Source of the DNA: an uncultured Eubacteriales bacterium
Lineage (GTDB): Bacteria > Bacillota > Clostridia > Oscillospirales > QAMX01
Length of the DNA stretch: 18,522 nt
Direction: 5' to 3'
NCBI GenBank assembly: GCA_900551265.1
Contig: URVL01000030.1
Coordinates: forward strand, 1 to 18,522
How positions within the stretch are numbered: position 1 is the stretch's first letter; every line of letters starts with the position of its first letter. Made by a program: the position numbers and the translations under genes. Of this stretch, positions 7,392 to 16,730 are shown piece after piece. The notes beneath the pieces were generated by a model, which saw nothing but the letters and a program-made list of their open reading frames with translations, was not told the origin of the DNA and did not search any database.

Positions 7392-8327
7392 ATGAGTGAG
7401 ACCAATTGCAGAACCGCTTACGGCAAAACCCTCGTGGAATTGGGCCGTGAAAATAAAAATATTGTTGCACTTGAAGCAGACCTCGGTAAGTCCACTATGT
7501 CCAGCCTTTTTGAGGCGGAGTTCCCGGAACGGCACTTTGAAATGGGCATTGCAGAAGCCAATATGGCTTCAACCGCCGCAGGGCTTGCGCTTGCCGGTAA
7601 AATTCCCTTTATTCATTCGTTCGCTGTTTTTGCGGCCGGACGCGACTATGACCAGCTTCGCCAGACCGTCGGCATTGGCGGTTTGAAGGTTCGTGTGTGT
7701 GGTTCATCCGCCGGTCTATCAGATTTCAGCGATGGTTCTACCCATCAGAGCGTAGAGGACATCGCCCTCATGCGCGCGATTCCCGGTATGACCGTTCTTT
7801 GCCCGGCTGATGCAAATGAAACTGCCGCCGCAGTGAAGGCCATGGTTGATATTGACGGTCCTGCCTATATCCGCATCTGCCGTAATCCCATTGAGCTGAT
7901 CACGGACGAAAATAAACCCTTTGAAATTGGCAAATCCTATGTTATGAAAGATGGATCCGATATTGCACTATTTGCGACAGGCGTCATGGTGACGAAAGCG
8001 CTCGAGGCGGCAAAGGCTCTGGAAGGAGAGATTTCTGTCCGTGTTATCAATGTGCCGACGCTGAAACCCATTAATCGCGATTCCATGATTGAGGCGGCAA
8101 AAGGATGCCGCGGCGTCGTGACCGCTGAGGAGCATAGCCTTGTCGGCGGTTTGGGCAGCGTTGTTGCCGTGATGCTCTCCTGTGAGTGCAAGCCGATCGG
8201 TTTCGTCGGCATTCATGATCAATATGGTTGCAGTGCTCATAATTACGATGAACTGCTTGAGTACTACGGTCTGACTACCGAAAAAGTCATTGAGAAAGTA
8301 CGCGAGATCAACAAGATCGCAAAATAA
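7392..8327 (+). CDS. Transketolase, C-terminal (pyrimidine-binding) subunit
   Basis: This 311-residue protein is the second half of the split transketolase. It contains the pyrimidine-binding domain with the Glu that activates the cofactor (Glu55 in GIAEANM, 52-58), then HQSVEDIALMR with the PGMTV segment, and a C-terminal Rossmann-like domain. Together with the preceding gene it would form the active heteromer in the cytosol. The ATG at 7392 follows a purine-rich AAAGGGGA. The 19-nt and 30-nt gaps to its neighbours indicate one transcript. Split transketolases of this type occur in housekeeping and in pathway-specific forms, for example the apulose-4-phosphate transketolase pair AptA/AptB; sequence reading alone cannot tell which. 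Confidence 0.93.
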   Translation: MSETNCRTAYGKTLVELGRENKNIVALEADLGKSTMSSLFEAEFPERHFEMGIAEANMASTAAGLALAGKIPFIHSFAVFAAGRDYDQLRQTVGIGGLKVRVCGSSAGLSDFSDGSTHQSVEDIALMRAIPGMTVLCPADANETAAAVKAMVDIDGPAYIRICRNPIELITDENKPFEIGKSYVMKDGSDIALFATGVMVTKALEAAKALEGEISVRVINVPTLKPINRDSMIEAAKGCRGVVTAEEHSLVGGLGSVVAVMLSCECKPIGFVGIHDQYGCSAHNYDELLEYYGLTTEKVIEKVREINKIAK

Positions 8328-8357
8328 GAAAACACCAGGGAGAAAGGAATAACTGCT

Positions 8358-9245
8358 ATGAAAATTGGTTTCATTGGTCTTGGAATTATGGGAAAGCCCA
8401 TGGCCCGCAACTTGATGAAGGCTGGTCATGAGCTGTATGTCTATGATATTATCCCTGCACCTGTTGAGGAACTTGTGAAAGAGGGTGCCACCGGCGTATC
8501 TTCCCCAAAGGAGGCTGCTGAAAAAGGCGAACTTGTCATCACGATGGTTCCGAATGGACCGCAAGTAAAAGAGGCTGTCCTGGGCGCCAACGGTGTCTTG
8601 GAGGGCGCAAAAAAGGGGCAGCTTGTCGTGGATATGAGTTCCATCGCTCCTACTGCTGCACAGGAAGTCTATAAGGCCTGTAAGGAAAAGGGCGTACGCT
8701 TTGTTGACGCTCCTGTGTCCGGCGGTGAACCCGGCGCGGTAAACGGGACGCTCTCGATCATGTGCGGCGGTGATAAGGCCGATTTTGACGAAGTGTACGA
8801 TATTCTTATGATTATGGGCGCCAGCGCTGTCTACTGCGGCAACAGCGGCGCAGGCAATACCACAAAACTTGCAAATCAGATTATCGTTGCATTGAATATT
8901 GCGGCTGTTTCCGAGGCTTTCACGCTGGCTGTTAAGGCAGGCGTAAACCCGCGTACGGTATTTGATGCCATTAAGGGCGGATTGGCCGGATCTAATGTTA
9001 TGAATGCCAAGGCGCCTATGATGATGGATGGCAACTTCAAGCCTGGTTTTAAGATTGACCTCCACATCAAAGATCTGAACAATGCCATTGAAACCGGTCA
9101 TGCAATCGGCGCACCGCTCCCTCTGACGGTTCAGGCGCAGGAAATTTTGGAACGCCTCCATTTTGACGGTCACGGTCAATGTGATCACTCCGCAATTGCG
9201 CTTTATTACGAAAAGCTTGCAGGCGACAGCATCAAGCACGACTGA
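8358..9245 (+). CDS. GarR-type beta-hydroxyacid dehydrogenase (2-hydroxy-3-oxopropionate reductase-like)
   Basis: This 295-residue NAD(P)-dependent dehydrogenase belongs to the 3-hydroxyisobutyrate dehydrogenase family. The Rossmann motif GLGIMGKPMARN is at 7-18, the substrate-binding DAPVSGG at 117-123, and the catalytic Lys170 lies in GNTTKLANQ; a C-terminal KDL element follows a Phe-rich strand. It most resembles tartronate semialdehyde reductase (GarR/GlxR), which reduces 2-hydroxy-3-oxopropionate to glycerate. 3-hydroxyisobutyrate dehydrogenase and related reductases share the same motifs, so the substrate is provisional. The ATG at 8358 follows AGGGAGAAAGGA. It is the last gene of the transketolase operon, 30 nt after the C-terminal subunit and just before a strong terminator, and probably handles a three- or four-carbon product of the pathway. 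Confidence 0.87.
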   Translation: MKIGFIGLGIMGKPMARNLMKAGHELYVYDIIPAPVEELVKEGATGVSSPKEAAEKGELVITMVPNGPQVKEAVLGANGVLEGAKKGQLVVDMSSIAPTAAQEVYKACKEKGVRFVDAPVSGGEPGAVNGTLSIMCGGDKADFDEVYDILMIMGASAVYCGNSGAGNTTKLANQIIVALNIAAVSEAFTLAVKAGVNPRTVFDAIKGGLAGSNVMNAKAPMMMDGNFKPGFKIDLHIKDLNNAIETGHAIGAPLPLTVQAQEILERLHFDGHGQCDHSAIALYYEKLAGDSIKHD

Positions 9246-9255
9246 TCTCGTTGTA

Positions 9256-9288
9256 AAAAGGGCAGAACCTTAAAGGTTCTGCCCTTTT
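9256..9288. terminator. Bidirectional terminator between the transketolase and ATP synthase operons
   Basis: A perfect 15-bp stem, 9256-9270 with 9274-9288, has a 3-base loop and A/T ends (AAAA before, TTTT after), so it works on both strands. It separates the convergent ends of the garR-like gene and atpC. Confidence 0.93.
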
Positions 9289-9320
9289 CCTTTGCCATTT
9301 TTTAAGTTGCATGTCGCGAA

Positions 9321-9740
9321 CTAATGCTTGCTTTCCATATAACGATTCTTTACACGCAATCGGCTGATAGCGCGAGCCAACTGTGCCTGCGCCGACCGGT
9401 ATTCCTGGATACTTTTCTTTTGCAGCAGTTCTTCCTTTGCTTCATCAGCCGCGCGCTGTGCGCGATTGGCGTCAATATCCTCCGGCCGCTCGGCGGAGTC
9501 GACCAATACCAGTACCTCGTTGTTTTCGACCTTCACAAGTCCAGAGGAAACCGCAGCAATGCGAACCGGTTCACCCGGAATCGTATAAAAAAGTGTTCCC
9601 GGAATTACAGCCATAATTACATTACTATGTCCGGCCAGTATACCGTACTGGCCCTGCGGCGTGGGGATGACAATCGACTCACATGGCCCCTCGTAAAACG
9701 GACAGTCAGCGGCCAAAATGGAAACCTGAAATTGATTCAT
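9321..9740 (-). CDS. atpC: ATP synthase F1 epsilon subunit
   Basis: This 139-residue central-stalk subunit couples rotation to the c ring and can inhibit hydrolysis. The N-terminal beta-sandwich carries the conserved TPQGQYGILAGH (residues 27-38), and the C-terminal helical hairpin holds the Ala/Arg-rich ARAISRLR stretch near 122-129. It is normal length with both domains present. It is the last gene of the operon, beginning 3 nt after the atpD stop, so its ribosome site lies within the end of atpD and translation is probably coupled. A strong terminator follows. Confidence 0.94.
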   Translation of the reverse strand: MNQFQVSILAADCPFYEGPCESIVIPTPQGQYGILAGHSNVIMAVIPGTLFYTIPGEPVRIAAVSSGLVKVENNEVLVLVDSAERPEDIDANRAQRAADEAKEELLQKKSIQEYRSAQAQLARAISRLRVKNRYMESKH

Positions 9741-9743
9741 AAT

Positions 9744-12049
<2,306 letters not shown>

Positions 12050-12064
12050 ATAGGACCACCATCC

Positions 12065-13807
12065 TCACCGGGGCATTTTTTCCCTGTACCGTTTCAGAAA
12101 ATCCTTTGCCAGATTGACAATATTCTTTTTCAGTTCCTCCGACAGCTCGCCAGTCTGTTCAATTTCCAGCCGGACATAGGGAGCCTCTTCCTCAATATAA
12201 CGCAACAGAGCACGGTGAAATGCACCGGTCTGCTCAGGCGGCAGGTCCTGTGTCACATGGTTTAGCGCCACAACCAACATCACTACCTGCTCATGCTGTT
12301 GCAGCGGGTGATACTGCTCCTGTTTCAGCAGCTGCATCAAACCCTGCCCATATACCAACTGATGTTTTGTAGCGTCATCCAAATCGCTTGAAAACTGGGT
12401 AAAAACCTCCATCTCTCGATACTGCGCCAGGTCCAAACGGATGGTACCCGTGGCAGATTTCATGGCCTTTGTCTGCGCGTCTCGACCGACACGGGAAACA
12501 GAAAGTCCAACATTCACCGCCGGACGCTGCCCGGCAAAAAACAAATCGCTCTCCAAAAAAATCTGGCCATCCGTGATCGATATAATATTGGTAGGAATAT
12601 AGGCCGACACATCGCCCGCCTGCGTTTCCACAATTGGGAGCGCCGTCATACTGCCGCCGCCCTTTTCGTCAGACAAATGCGCTGCGCGTTCCAAAAGACG
12701 AGAGTGCAAATAAAAGACATCACCCGGATACGCTTCACGGCCCGGCGAACGCTCCAGCAAAAGGCTGAGCGCCCGGTACGCAATCGCGTGTTTGGACAAA
12801 TCGTCATATACGATAAGAACGTCTCTGCCCATATTCATAAAATACTCGCCCATGGCGCAGCCTGCATACGGTGCAATATACTGCAGAGGGGCCGTATCGC
12901 TGGCAGATGCATTGACAACAATGGTGTATTCCATCGCGCCATGCCGTCTCAAGGTTTCAACAAGTTGTGCAACTGAGCTGGCTTTCTGCCCGATTGCCAC
13001 ATAAATGCAGATTACGTCTTTATCTTTCTGATTCAAAATCGTATCCAGCGCAATTGCCGTCTTTCCTGTCTGACGGTCGCCTATAATCAGCTCACGCTGT
13101 CCACGGCCTATTGGAAACATGGAATCGATCGCCAGAAGGCCCGTCTCCATCGGCTTATTCACCGGCTGACGGTCAATAATGTTAGGCGCAGGCGCTTCAA
13201 CCGGCCGGTAATCTTCTTCCTTAATCGGTCCTTTCCCATCAATCGGCGCGCCAAGCGCATTAATTACACGGCCAATAAAGCCATCCCCAACCGGGATACC
13301 AGCCATCATGCCGGTTCTTCTGACAGCGCTTCCCTCCAAAATTTCCTGGTCATCACCAAAGAGGATGCAACCAAGTTCTTCACGCCTCAAGTCCTGAACC
13401 ATACCACGGATGCCTGACGAAAAGATTAAAATTTCTCCATAGGCAGCATGTTCCAGGCCGCCAACAGTCGCAATACCGTCTCCGACAGTCAAAACGGTAC
13501 CAATTTCTTCCGCCAGGGCACGAGGCGTCCAATTTTTTACGGTATCCCTTAAAAGTGGGACAATGCCGCCAGTCATGTACGGAAGCTGTTCCAGCACATC
13601 CCTTAACTGCGCAAAACGGCCCCGCAGGCTCCAATCATATACGTCGGAGCCAATTTCCAGGCGGAACCCACTTGCTATTGTGGGATCCACTTCCCATACA
13701 AGTACAACCGGCGCGCCATATTTCTGTTCCAAAAAGGCCCTGATTCGATCCTCCTGGGACGAATCAGGCGGAACCAACCCTTTCAGAACCGCCTGCAACT
13801 CACTCAT
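12065..13807 (-). CDS. atpA: ATP synthase F1 alpha subunit with N-terminal delta C-terminal domain (delta-alpha fusion)
   Basis: This 580-residue protein is about 75 longer than a standard alpha. Residues 103-580 are ordinary alpha: [15 protein letters not shown] opens the beta-barrel (28-42 in E. coli alpha), the Walker A loop GDRQTGKT is at 243-250, and the arginine-finger segment GLSVSRVG is present. Residues 76-102 fit the usual alpha N-terminal segment. Residues 1-75 instead match the C-terminal domain of delta (AtpH): [13 protein letters not shown] (41-53) then [19 protein letters not shown] (56-74), compared with the DxxVxxG, VxDGSVRGRLERL and DVL pattern at the end of E. coli delta. 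The ATG overlaps the b stop by 8 nt and follows AAAGGAG, so the long form is the natural product and no atpH fits in between. The delta N-terminal domain is missing. No frameshift is seen. Confidence 0.93.
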   Translation of the reverse strand: MSELQAVLKGLVPPDSSQEDRIRAFLEQKYGAPVVLVWEVDPTIASGFRLEIGSDVYDWSLRGRFAQLRDVLEQLPYMTGGIVPLLRDTVKNWTPRALAEEIGTVLTVGDGIATVGGLEHAAYGEILIFSSGIRGMVQDLRREELGCILFGDDQEILEGSAVRRTGMMAGIPVGDGFIGRVINALGAPIDGKGPIKEEDYRPVEAPAPNIIDRQPVNKPMETGLLAIDSMFPIGRGQRELIIGDRQTGKTAIALDTILNQKDKDVICIYVAIGQKASSVAQLVETLRRHGAMEYTIVVNASASDTAPLQYIAPYAGCAMGEYFMNMGRDVLIVYDDLSKHAIAYRALSLLLERSPGREAYPGDVFYLHSRLLERAAHLSDEKGGGSMTALPIVETQAGDVSAYIPTNIISITDGQIFLESDLFFAGQRPAVNVGLSVSRVGRDAQTKAMKSATGTIRLDLAQYREMEVFTQFSSDLDDATKHQLVYGQGLMQLLKQEQYHPLQQHEQVVMLVVALNHVTQDLPPEQTGAFHRALLRYIEEEAPYVRLEIEQTGELSEELKKNIVNLAKDFLKRYREKMPR

Positions 13808-14300
13808 GCCCCTGCTCCTTTGATGCGGCGTCTAAAAATTCATTATATATTTTAGAGGCGTCCGCCTTCAATAATTTCTGTGTCGCCTCAACGGCGATCT
13901 GTGCAATTTCTTCTCTTGCTTCACCCAGTATCTTCTTTCTCTCCATCTGCGCCGCCTGCTGCGCCGCAAGAATCAGCTTTTCGCTCTGTTCTTTCGCATT
14001 TTTCATCTGCGCTGCCGCAGCAAGCTCCGATTCCTTCGCCGCTTTTGCCTTTCTCTGGCTGATCTCTGCCTCTGCCTGGTCTAACTGCTTCTGATAATCC
14101 GCTTCCATTGCTTCGGCATGCGCCAGTTTTTCATTGGCAGTAGCGTCAAGGCCCTGATAATACGCAGTCCGCTTTTCCATGAAGTTTTTTACCGGCTTAT
14201 AAAGCAACAGATACAGCCCGCCTGCAAGTATTGCAAAATTGAAAAGATGCAGTAGGATCTGCTGCCAATCGATATTCAACGGAACACCCACGCTCTTCAC
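13800..14300 (-). CDS. atpF: ATP synthase Fo b subunit
   Basis: This 166-residue peripheral stalk subunit has a single N-terminal membrane helix (about 10-31, ending in LLYKPVKNF), then a long Ala/Lys/Glu-rich coiled coil and a C-terminal helix ([12 protein letters not shown]) normally contacted by delta. It is normal length and contains no delta sequence, so this is not a b-delta fusion of the mycobacterial kind. The start is a GTG at 14300, 6 nt after the c stop; a second in-frame GTG at 14291 has a slightly better distance to the weak AAAGG and is an alternative. The stop overlaps the atpA start by 8 nt, implying coupled translation. Confidence 0.92.
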   Translation of the reverse strand: MKSVGVPLNIDWQQILLHLFNFAILAGGLYLLLYKPVKNFMEKRTAYYQGLDATANEKLAHAEAMEADYQKQLDQAEAEISQRKAKAAKESELAAAAQMKNAKEQSEKLILAAQQAAQMERKKILGEAREEIAQIAVEATQKLLKADASKIYNEFLDAASKEQGHE

Positions 14301-14306
14301 ACACCT

Positions 14307-14690
14307 TTACAGAACAAATATAATCAGAATTGCCACAATCAACGCATAAATAATCGCGGTCTCAATGAACACCAGGCCCAGCATCATGGCCGTACGAATA
14401 CGGCCCTCTGCCTCCGGCTGACGGGAAATGCCTTCCGTAGATTTGGCAATCGCAATACCCATACCAATTGCGCCGCCCGCGGCCGCCAAGCCAACTGCAA
14501 CAGCCGCCGCCAACGCCTTGTCGCCGGTAGAATCCGCGGTGGAGGCCTCCGCCGCAGTCTCACTTGCCGCATCCGTTCCAACAGTTCCGTCACCAGGCTC
14601 GCCCGCAGCAAAAGCCGGTACTGCGCAAAGCGCCGCCAAAACCACCGTCAGCAACAGGAACGCCAATACGCTCTTTCTTTTTCTGTTCAT
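14307..14690 (-). CDS. atpE: ATP synthase Fo c subunit with N-terminal signal peptide and acidic linker
   Basis: This 127-residue c-ring subunit is much longer than the usual 70-85. Residues 1-28 look like a signal peptide: a basic start, a hydrophobic core at 8-24, and an AFA site at 26-28. Residues 29-57 are an acidic Ala/Glu/Thr linker. The canonical hairpin follows at 58-127, with the RQPEA loop at 90-94 and the ion-binding Glu110 followed by Thr111 and Tyr115. The helix-1 position that carries Gln in sodium-type c subunits is Met78, so the ion signature is mixed. The ATG at 14690 is favoured because GGAGG (14700-14704) is 9 nt away; the ATG at 14696 is only 3 nt away. Confidence 0.93.
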   Translation of the reverse strand: MNRKRKSVLAFLLLTVVLAALCAVPAFAAGEPGDGTVGTDAASETAAEASTADSTGDKALAAAVAVGLAAAGGAIGMGIAIAKSTEGISRQPEAEGRIRTAMMLGLVFIETAIIYALIVAILIIFVL

Positions 14691-14699
14691 TTTCATCTA

Positions 14700-14704
14700 C
14701 CTCC
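14700..14704 (-). promoter_or_regulatory. Ribosome site that favours the second atpE ATG
   Basis: GGAGG on the minus strand is 3 nt from the ATG at 14696 and 9 nt from the in-frame ATG at 14690, so the latter is the likely start. The difference is only two residues (Met-Lys). Confidence 0.6.
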
Positions 14705-14715
14705 AACATTTCAGC

Positions 14716-15555
14716 TCACAGGCTTGCCGCCTGTTTTTTTAACTTTTTCTTTTTCTGTTGCGGCTCCGACACCTCTCCATAGAACAGGGCCGTAAGCATG
14801 GTTAGAACATAGGTTTGAATGAGAGCATGCAGCAACGTAAACAGCACCGCAACGACTACAGGCAGCACAAAGCTCAAGCTAATGTAATAATAGACCAGCT
14901 CCGTCACCAAAAGGCCGCTGAGCAACGCGCCAAACAGACGGAAGCTCATTGATATCGGCAGAGAGAAATCTTTTAGTGTCTTTCCAACGCCGCGGAAACC
15001 GTTTCCTGCTATGCCTCCTGAGAGAATCACCAGATAAGACAAGCACCCAAGGCAAATGGCAGCGTTAATATCAGAAAGCGGAGCAGGAAGCGCAATTGAT
15101 ACGCCCTCCGTTGTAACAGCCTGAAAACCAAACAGTTCAAATAAAGTTCCAACGAAAATATAGACGCCTGCACCAAAGATATACGCACCAAGGAACCCAT
15201 TTCGATGAGGGCTGTTTGACTTTGCCAACCCGTCAAACAGGTTAACGACTTGCTCAATCAGCAATTGAAACTTGCCGGGAACATATCGAAATCTTGGAAT
15301 TGCAAACAGGCGGACGCACGCCGCAAAGCAGAGCAGAACACCTGTTACCAGAAATCCGGAGATTACGGCCGGATTTACCTCCAGTATCCCCAAAAATTCA
15401 ATTTTCCCCGTTTCATGAAGAACGGCGTCGCGCATTACTTCTTTAATTGACTCCTGCTCCCCACCGGCATTTCCGGTCAGGATACTGACAACCAGCAAAA
15501 CGAGTACAACGCAAGCCCAAATGGCGATGCCAATCTTCCTTTTCTTCGCACTCAT
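14716..15555 (-). CDS. atpB: ATP synthase Fo a subunit
   Basis: This 279-residue membrane subunit forms the ion half-channels against the c ring. An N-terminal hydrophobic helix (about 8-28) is followed by an external loop and several membrane segments. The essential Arg is present in SFRLFGALLSG, and the last helix has LLHALIQTYVLTML with His and Gln at the places of E. coli His245 and Gln252. The usual RLFGNMxxGE is changed to RLFGALLSGL, so the Asn and Glu are absent. A basic Lys-rich tail ends the protein. I chose the ATG at 15555 because AAAGGAG lies 6 nt upstream; a TTG at 15576 precedes that site. It is the first gene of the operon. Confidence 0.94.
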   Translation of the reverse strand: MSAKKRKIGIAIWACVVLVLLVVSILTGNAGGEQESIKEVMRDAVLHETGKIEFLGILEVNPAVISGFLVTGVLLCFAACVRLFAIPRFRYVPGKFQLLIEQVVNLFDGLAKSNSPHRNGFLGAYIFGAGVYIFVGTLFELFGFQAVTTEGVSIALPAPLSDINAAICLGCLSYLVILSGGIAGNGFRGVGKTLKDFSLPISMSFRLFGALLSGLLVTELVYYYISLSFVLPVVVAVLFTLLHALIQTYVLTMLTALFYGEVSEPQQKKKKLKKQAASL

Positions 15556-15561
15556 ATGCCG

Positions 15562-15568
15562 CTCCTTT
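15562..15568 (-). promoter_or_regulatory. Ribosome site that fixes the atpB start at 15555
   Basis: AAAGGAG on the minus strand ends 6 nt before the ATG at 15555. The upstream TTG alternative at 15576 has no comparable site. Confidence 0.8.
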
Positions 15569-15627
15569 CTTTTCAATTGTTATCTCTCAACATACTTTCA
15601 TCTGCAAATTATGCAAAAAGCAACAAG

Positions 15628-15649
15628 ACCGCCGGAAAAATCCCGCGGT
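15628..15649 (-). promoter_or_regulatory. Hairpin in the atp operon leader
   Basis: ACCGC and GCGGT (15645-15649 and 15628-15632) pair around an inner GG/CC with a T-rich loop. On the minus strand a CTTTTTGC run follows within about 10 nt. It could be a weak terminator or attenuator between the promoter and atpB. The stem is short and interrupted, so the role is uncertain. Confidence 0.35.
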
Positions 15650-15673
15650 AAAGTCAGTACCAAAGCACGCAAT

Positions 15674-15796
15674 CTATTCATACATAAATGAGCTCGCGAG
15701 ATTCAAAGCAACGGTTTTAACGGATGCTTTCCTGTTCCACACAGGTTCATATTTCTCTTCAACATAACGGCCCGCAGCGCCGATCAAATACGGCAA
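15674..15796 (-). CDS. Possible 40-codon leader ORF upstream of atpB
   Basis: A TTG at 15796, with AAGGGA about 8 nt upstream, opens a 40-codon frame ending in TAG at 15674, within the predicted atp transcript and about 120 nt before atpB. Its peptide begins MPYLIGAAGRYVEE and ends in NLASSFMYE; the codon choice looks plausible. I recognise no family. It is not AtpI: it has no two-helix membrane hairpin. It could be a leader peptide, a remnant of a longer gene, or chance. Confidence 0.25.
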   Translation of the reverse strand: MPYLIGAAGRYVEEKYEPVWNRKASVKTVALNLASSFMYE

Positions 15797-15830
15797 GCCA
15801 CAGTTCCCTTCACCTATTTAAAACGACAAC

Positions 15831-15859
15831 ATTATAACAAATCCTTTTTGCTCTGTCAT
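15831..15859 (-). promoter_or_regulatory. Sigma-A promoter of the ATP synthase operon
   Basis: On the minus strand ATGACA (-35, 15854-15859; one mismatch) and a perfect TATAAT (-10, 15831-15836) are separated by 17 bp. The predicted start is near 15824, giving a leader of about 270 nt before atpB, unusually long for an operon that begins directly with subunit a. Confidence 0.75.
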
Positions 15860-16248
15860 CGTCAAGATACCAAAAGTTTTTTCCGCTCTCTCCGCTTTCT
15901 TTAGGCTGATGTACAACCATTGTAATTTATTGTTACAAAAAATCTCCGTTTTACTCTTTGTGACAACACGACAGGCTATTGAAAGCATTCGTTATGCTAA
16001 AGCTTCTTTACAAAGCGTAAATATACAGTTTTCCGCTGCGACACATCATACCGGAAAATTTGAAAATCTGATTGTATCCACACACACGGATCTGATTGTT
16101 TGGTATCTTTTTGCCGCACAATTTAAAGCATATCGTGGCGGGCATTGGCACCAGAAAATTTTTTAATGAAGGTGTTGAAATGTAACCGAAAAATAACGGT
16201 CCCTTGTTACACTACATTCAGACTTTACGGGCGACAGGAGGTGGCTCC
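15860..16248. other. Intergenic region between the atp promoter and the small duplicated-module gene
   Basis: I see no gene that I can support. An 85-codon frame (15909-16166, +) has no good ribosome site and no recognisable family. Structure present: a 10-base direct repeat ATCTGATTGT at 16066-16075 and 16090-16099 (period 24), and two TGTAA...TTACA inverted pairs at 15921-15937 and 16181-16211. The second pair encloses an ACCG/CGGT stem. No clear sigma-A promoter was found for the downstream plus-strand genes. Confidence 0.5.
16236..16241 (+). promoter_or_regulatory. Ribosome site that fixes the small-protein start at GTG 16249
   Basis: A perfect AGGAGG is followed 7 nt later by an in-frame GTG at 16249. 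The longer frame from a TTG at 16204 would be translated through this site. Confidence 0.8.
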
Positions 16249-16695
16249 GTGCCGTTGACGCCAATTCGTTATGTTCCAAACGACGTAAAAATTTCTATGA
16301 TTGAAATCGTTTCCTATGAACATAAAAATCCGGTCGGAACAATTCAAAATCCCTTTTGTGACAGAAAAATTTCATTTGACAGTGCAACCGAACTGCTTCT
16401 GATTCTCGATCAAATGCTTGACTCGCTCAATTATCCACAAGCGGCCATGGCCTCCCGGTGTTTTAAGGCCAGACCGTCCACAGTTATCTGGAACGGGCAG
16501 CACCGGCAACAGTCTCCGCTCGCGGTTTTCAAACTGCGTGTACTCTTTCGACAACATGCAAGTTGGCAGGGTACTTTAGCCTGGGTGGATCGGGCAGAGA
16601 TTATGCCATTCCGAAGTGTTTTGGAAATGCTGAAGCTGATGGATGGTGTTTTGTCGTACAGCAATCAATCCGGTATTCAGGCTGGTTCAAAATAG
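16249..16695 (+). CDS. Conserved-looking protein of unknown function with duplicated 40-residue module
   Basis: This 148-residue protein lacks a signal peptide or membrane segment and is probably cytosolic. Residues 94-135 contain the pattern FKLRVLFRQ, ASWQGTLAWVD, FRSVLEMLKLMD, which resembles, from memory, small uncharacterised proteins of Clostridia with a WQGxxxW and FRSxLEL signature. Residues 16-58 hold a second, diverged copy: GTI and FDSATELLLILD align with GTL and FRSVLEMLKLMD, with exactly 11 residues between GT and F in both. Each module looks like beta strands followed by a helix. The start is GTG after AGGAGG. It lies 35 nt before the secreted protein gene on the same strand, so the two are probably cotranscribed. 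I assign no function; a regulatory or partner role for the surface protein is a guess. Confidence 0.7.
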   Translation: MPLTPIRYVPNDVKISMIEIVSYEHKNPVGTIQNPFCDRKISFDSATELLLILDQMLDSLNYPQAAMASRCFKARPSTVIWNGQHRQQSPLAVFKLRVLFRQHASWQGTLAWVDRAEIMPFRSVLEMLKLMDGVLSYSNQSGIQAGSK

Positions 16696-16730
16696 TTTGA
16701 TGAAATATATAGTAAGAAAGGAAACAGGTT

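Noticed and set aside
7968..9239. Long open frame of 423 codons on the minus strand
   Set aside because: It lies opposite the split transketolase and GarR-like genes, whose motifs are clear. Its sequence has no recognisable domain, so it is a shadow of GC-biased third positions.
13800..14300. Possible b-delta fusion hidden in the b subunit
   Set aside because: The protein is a normal 166 residues and ends in a typical b C-terminal helix. The delta-like sequence is in alpha instead.
16066..16099. Direct repeats considered as part of a CRISPR array
   Set aside because: Only two 10-base copies exist, with a 14-base gap, and no cas gene is near.
15909..16166. 85-codon plus-strand frame between the atp promoter and the small gene
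   Set aside because: The only upstream purine stretch is an AGG 3 nt from the ATG, the sequence matches no family I know, and it contains the direct repeats. It cannot be excluded, but it is not supported.
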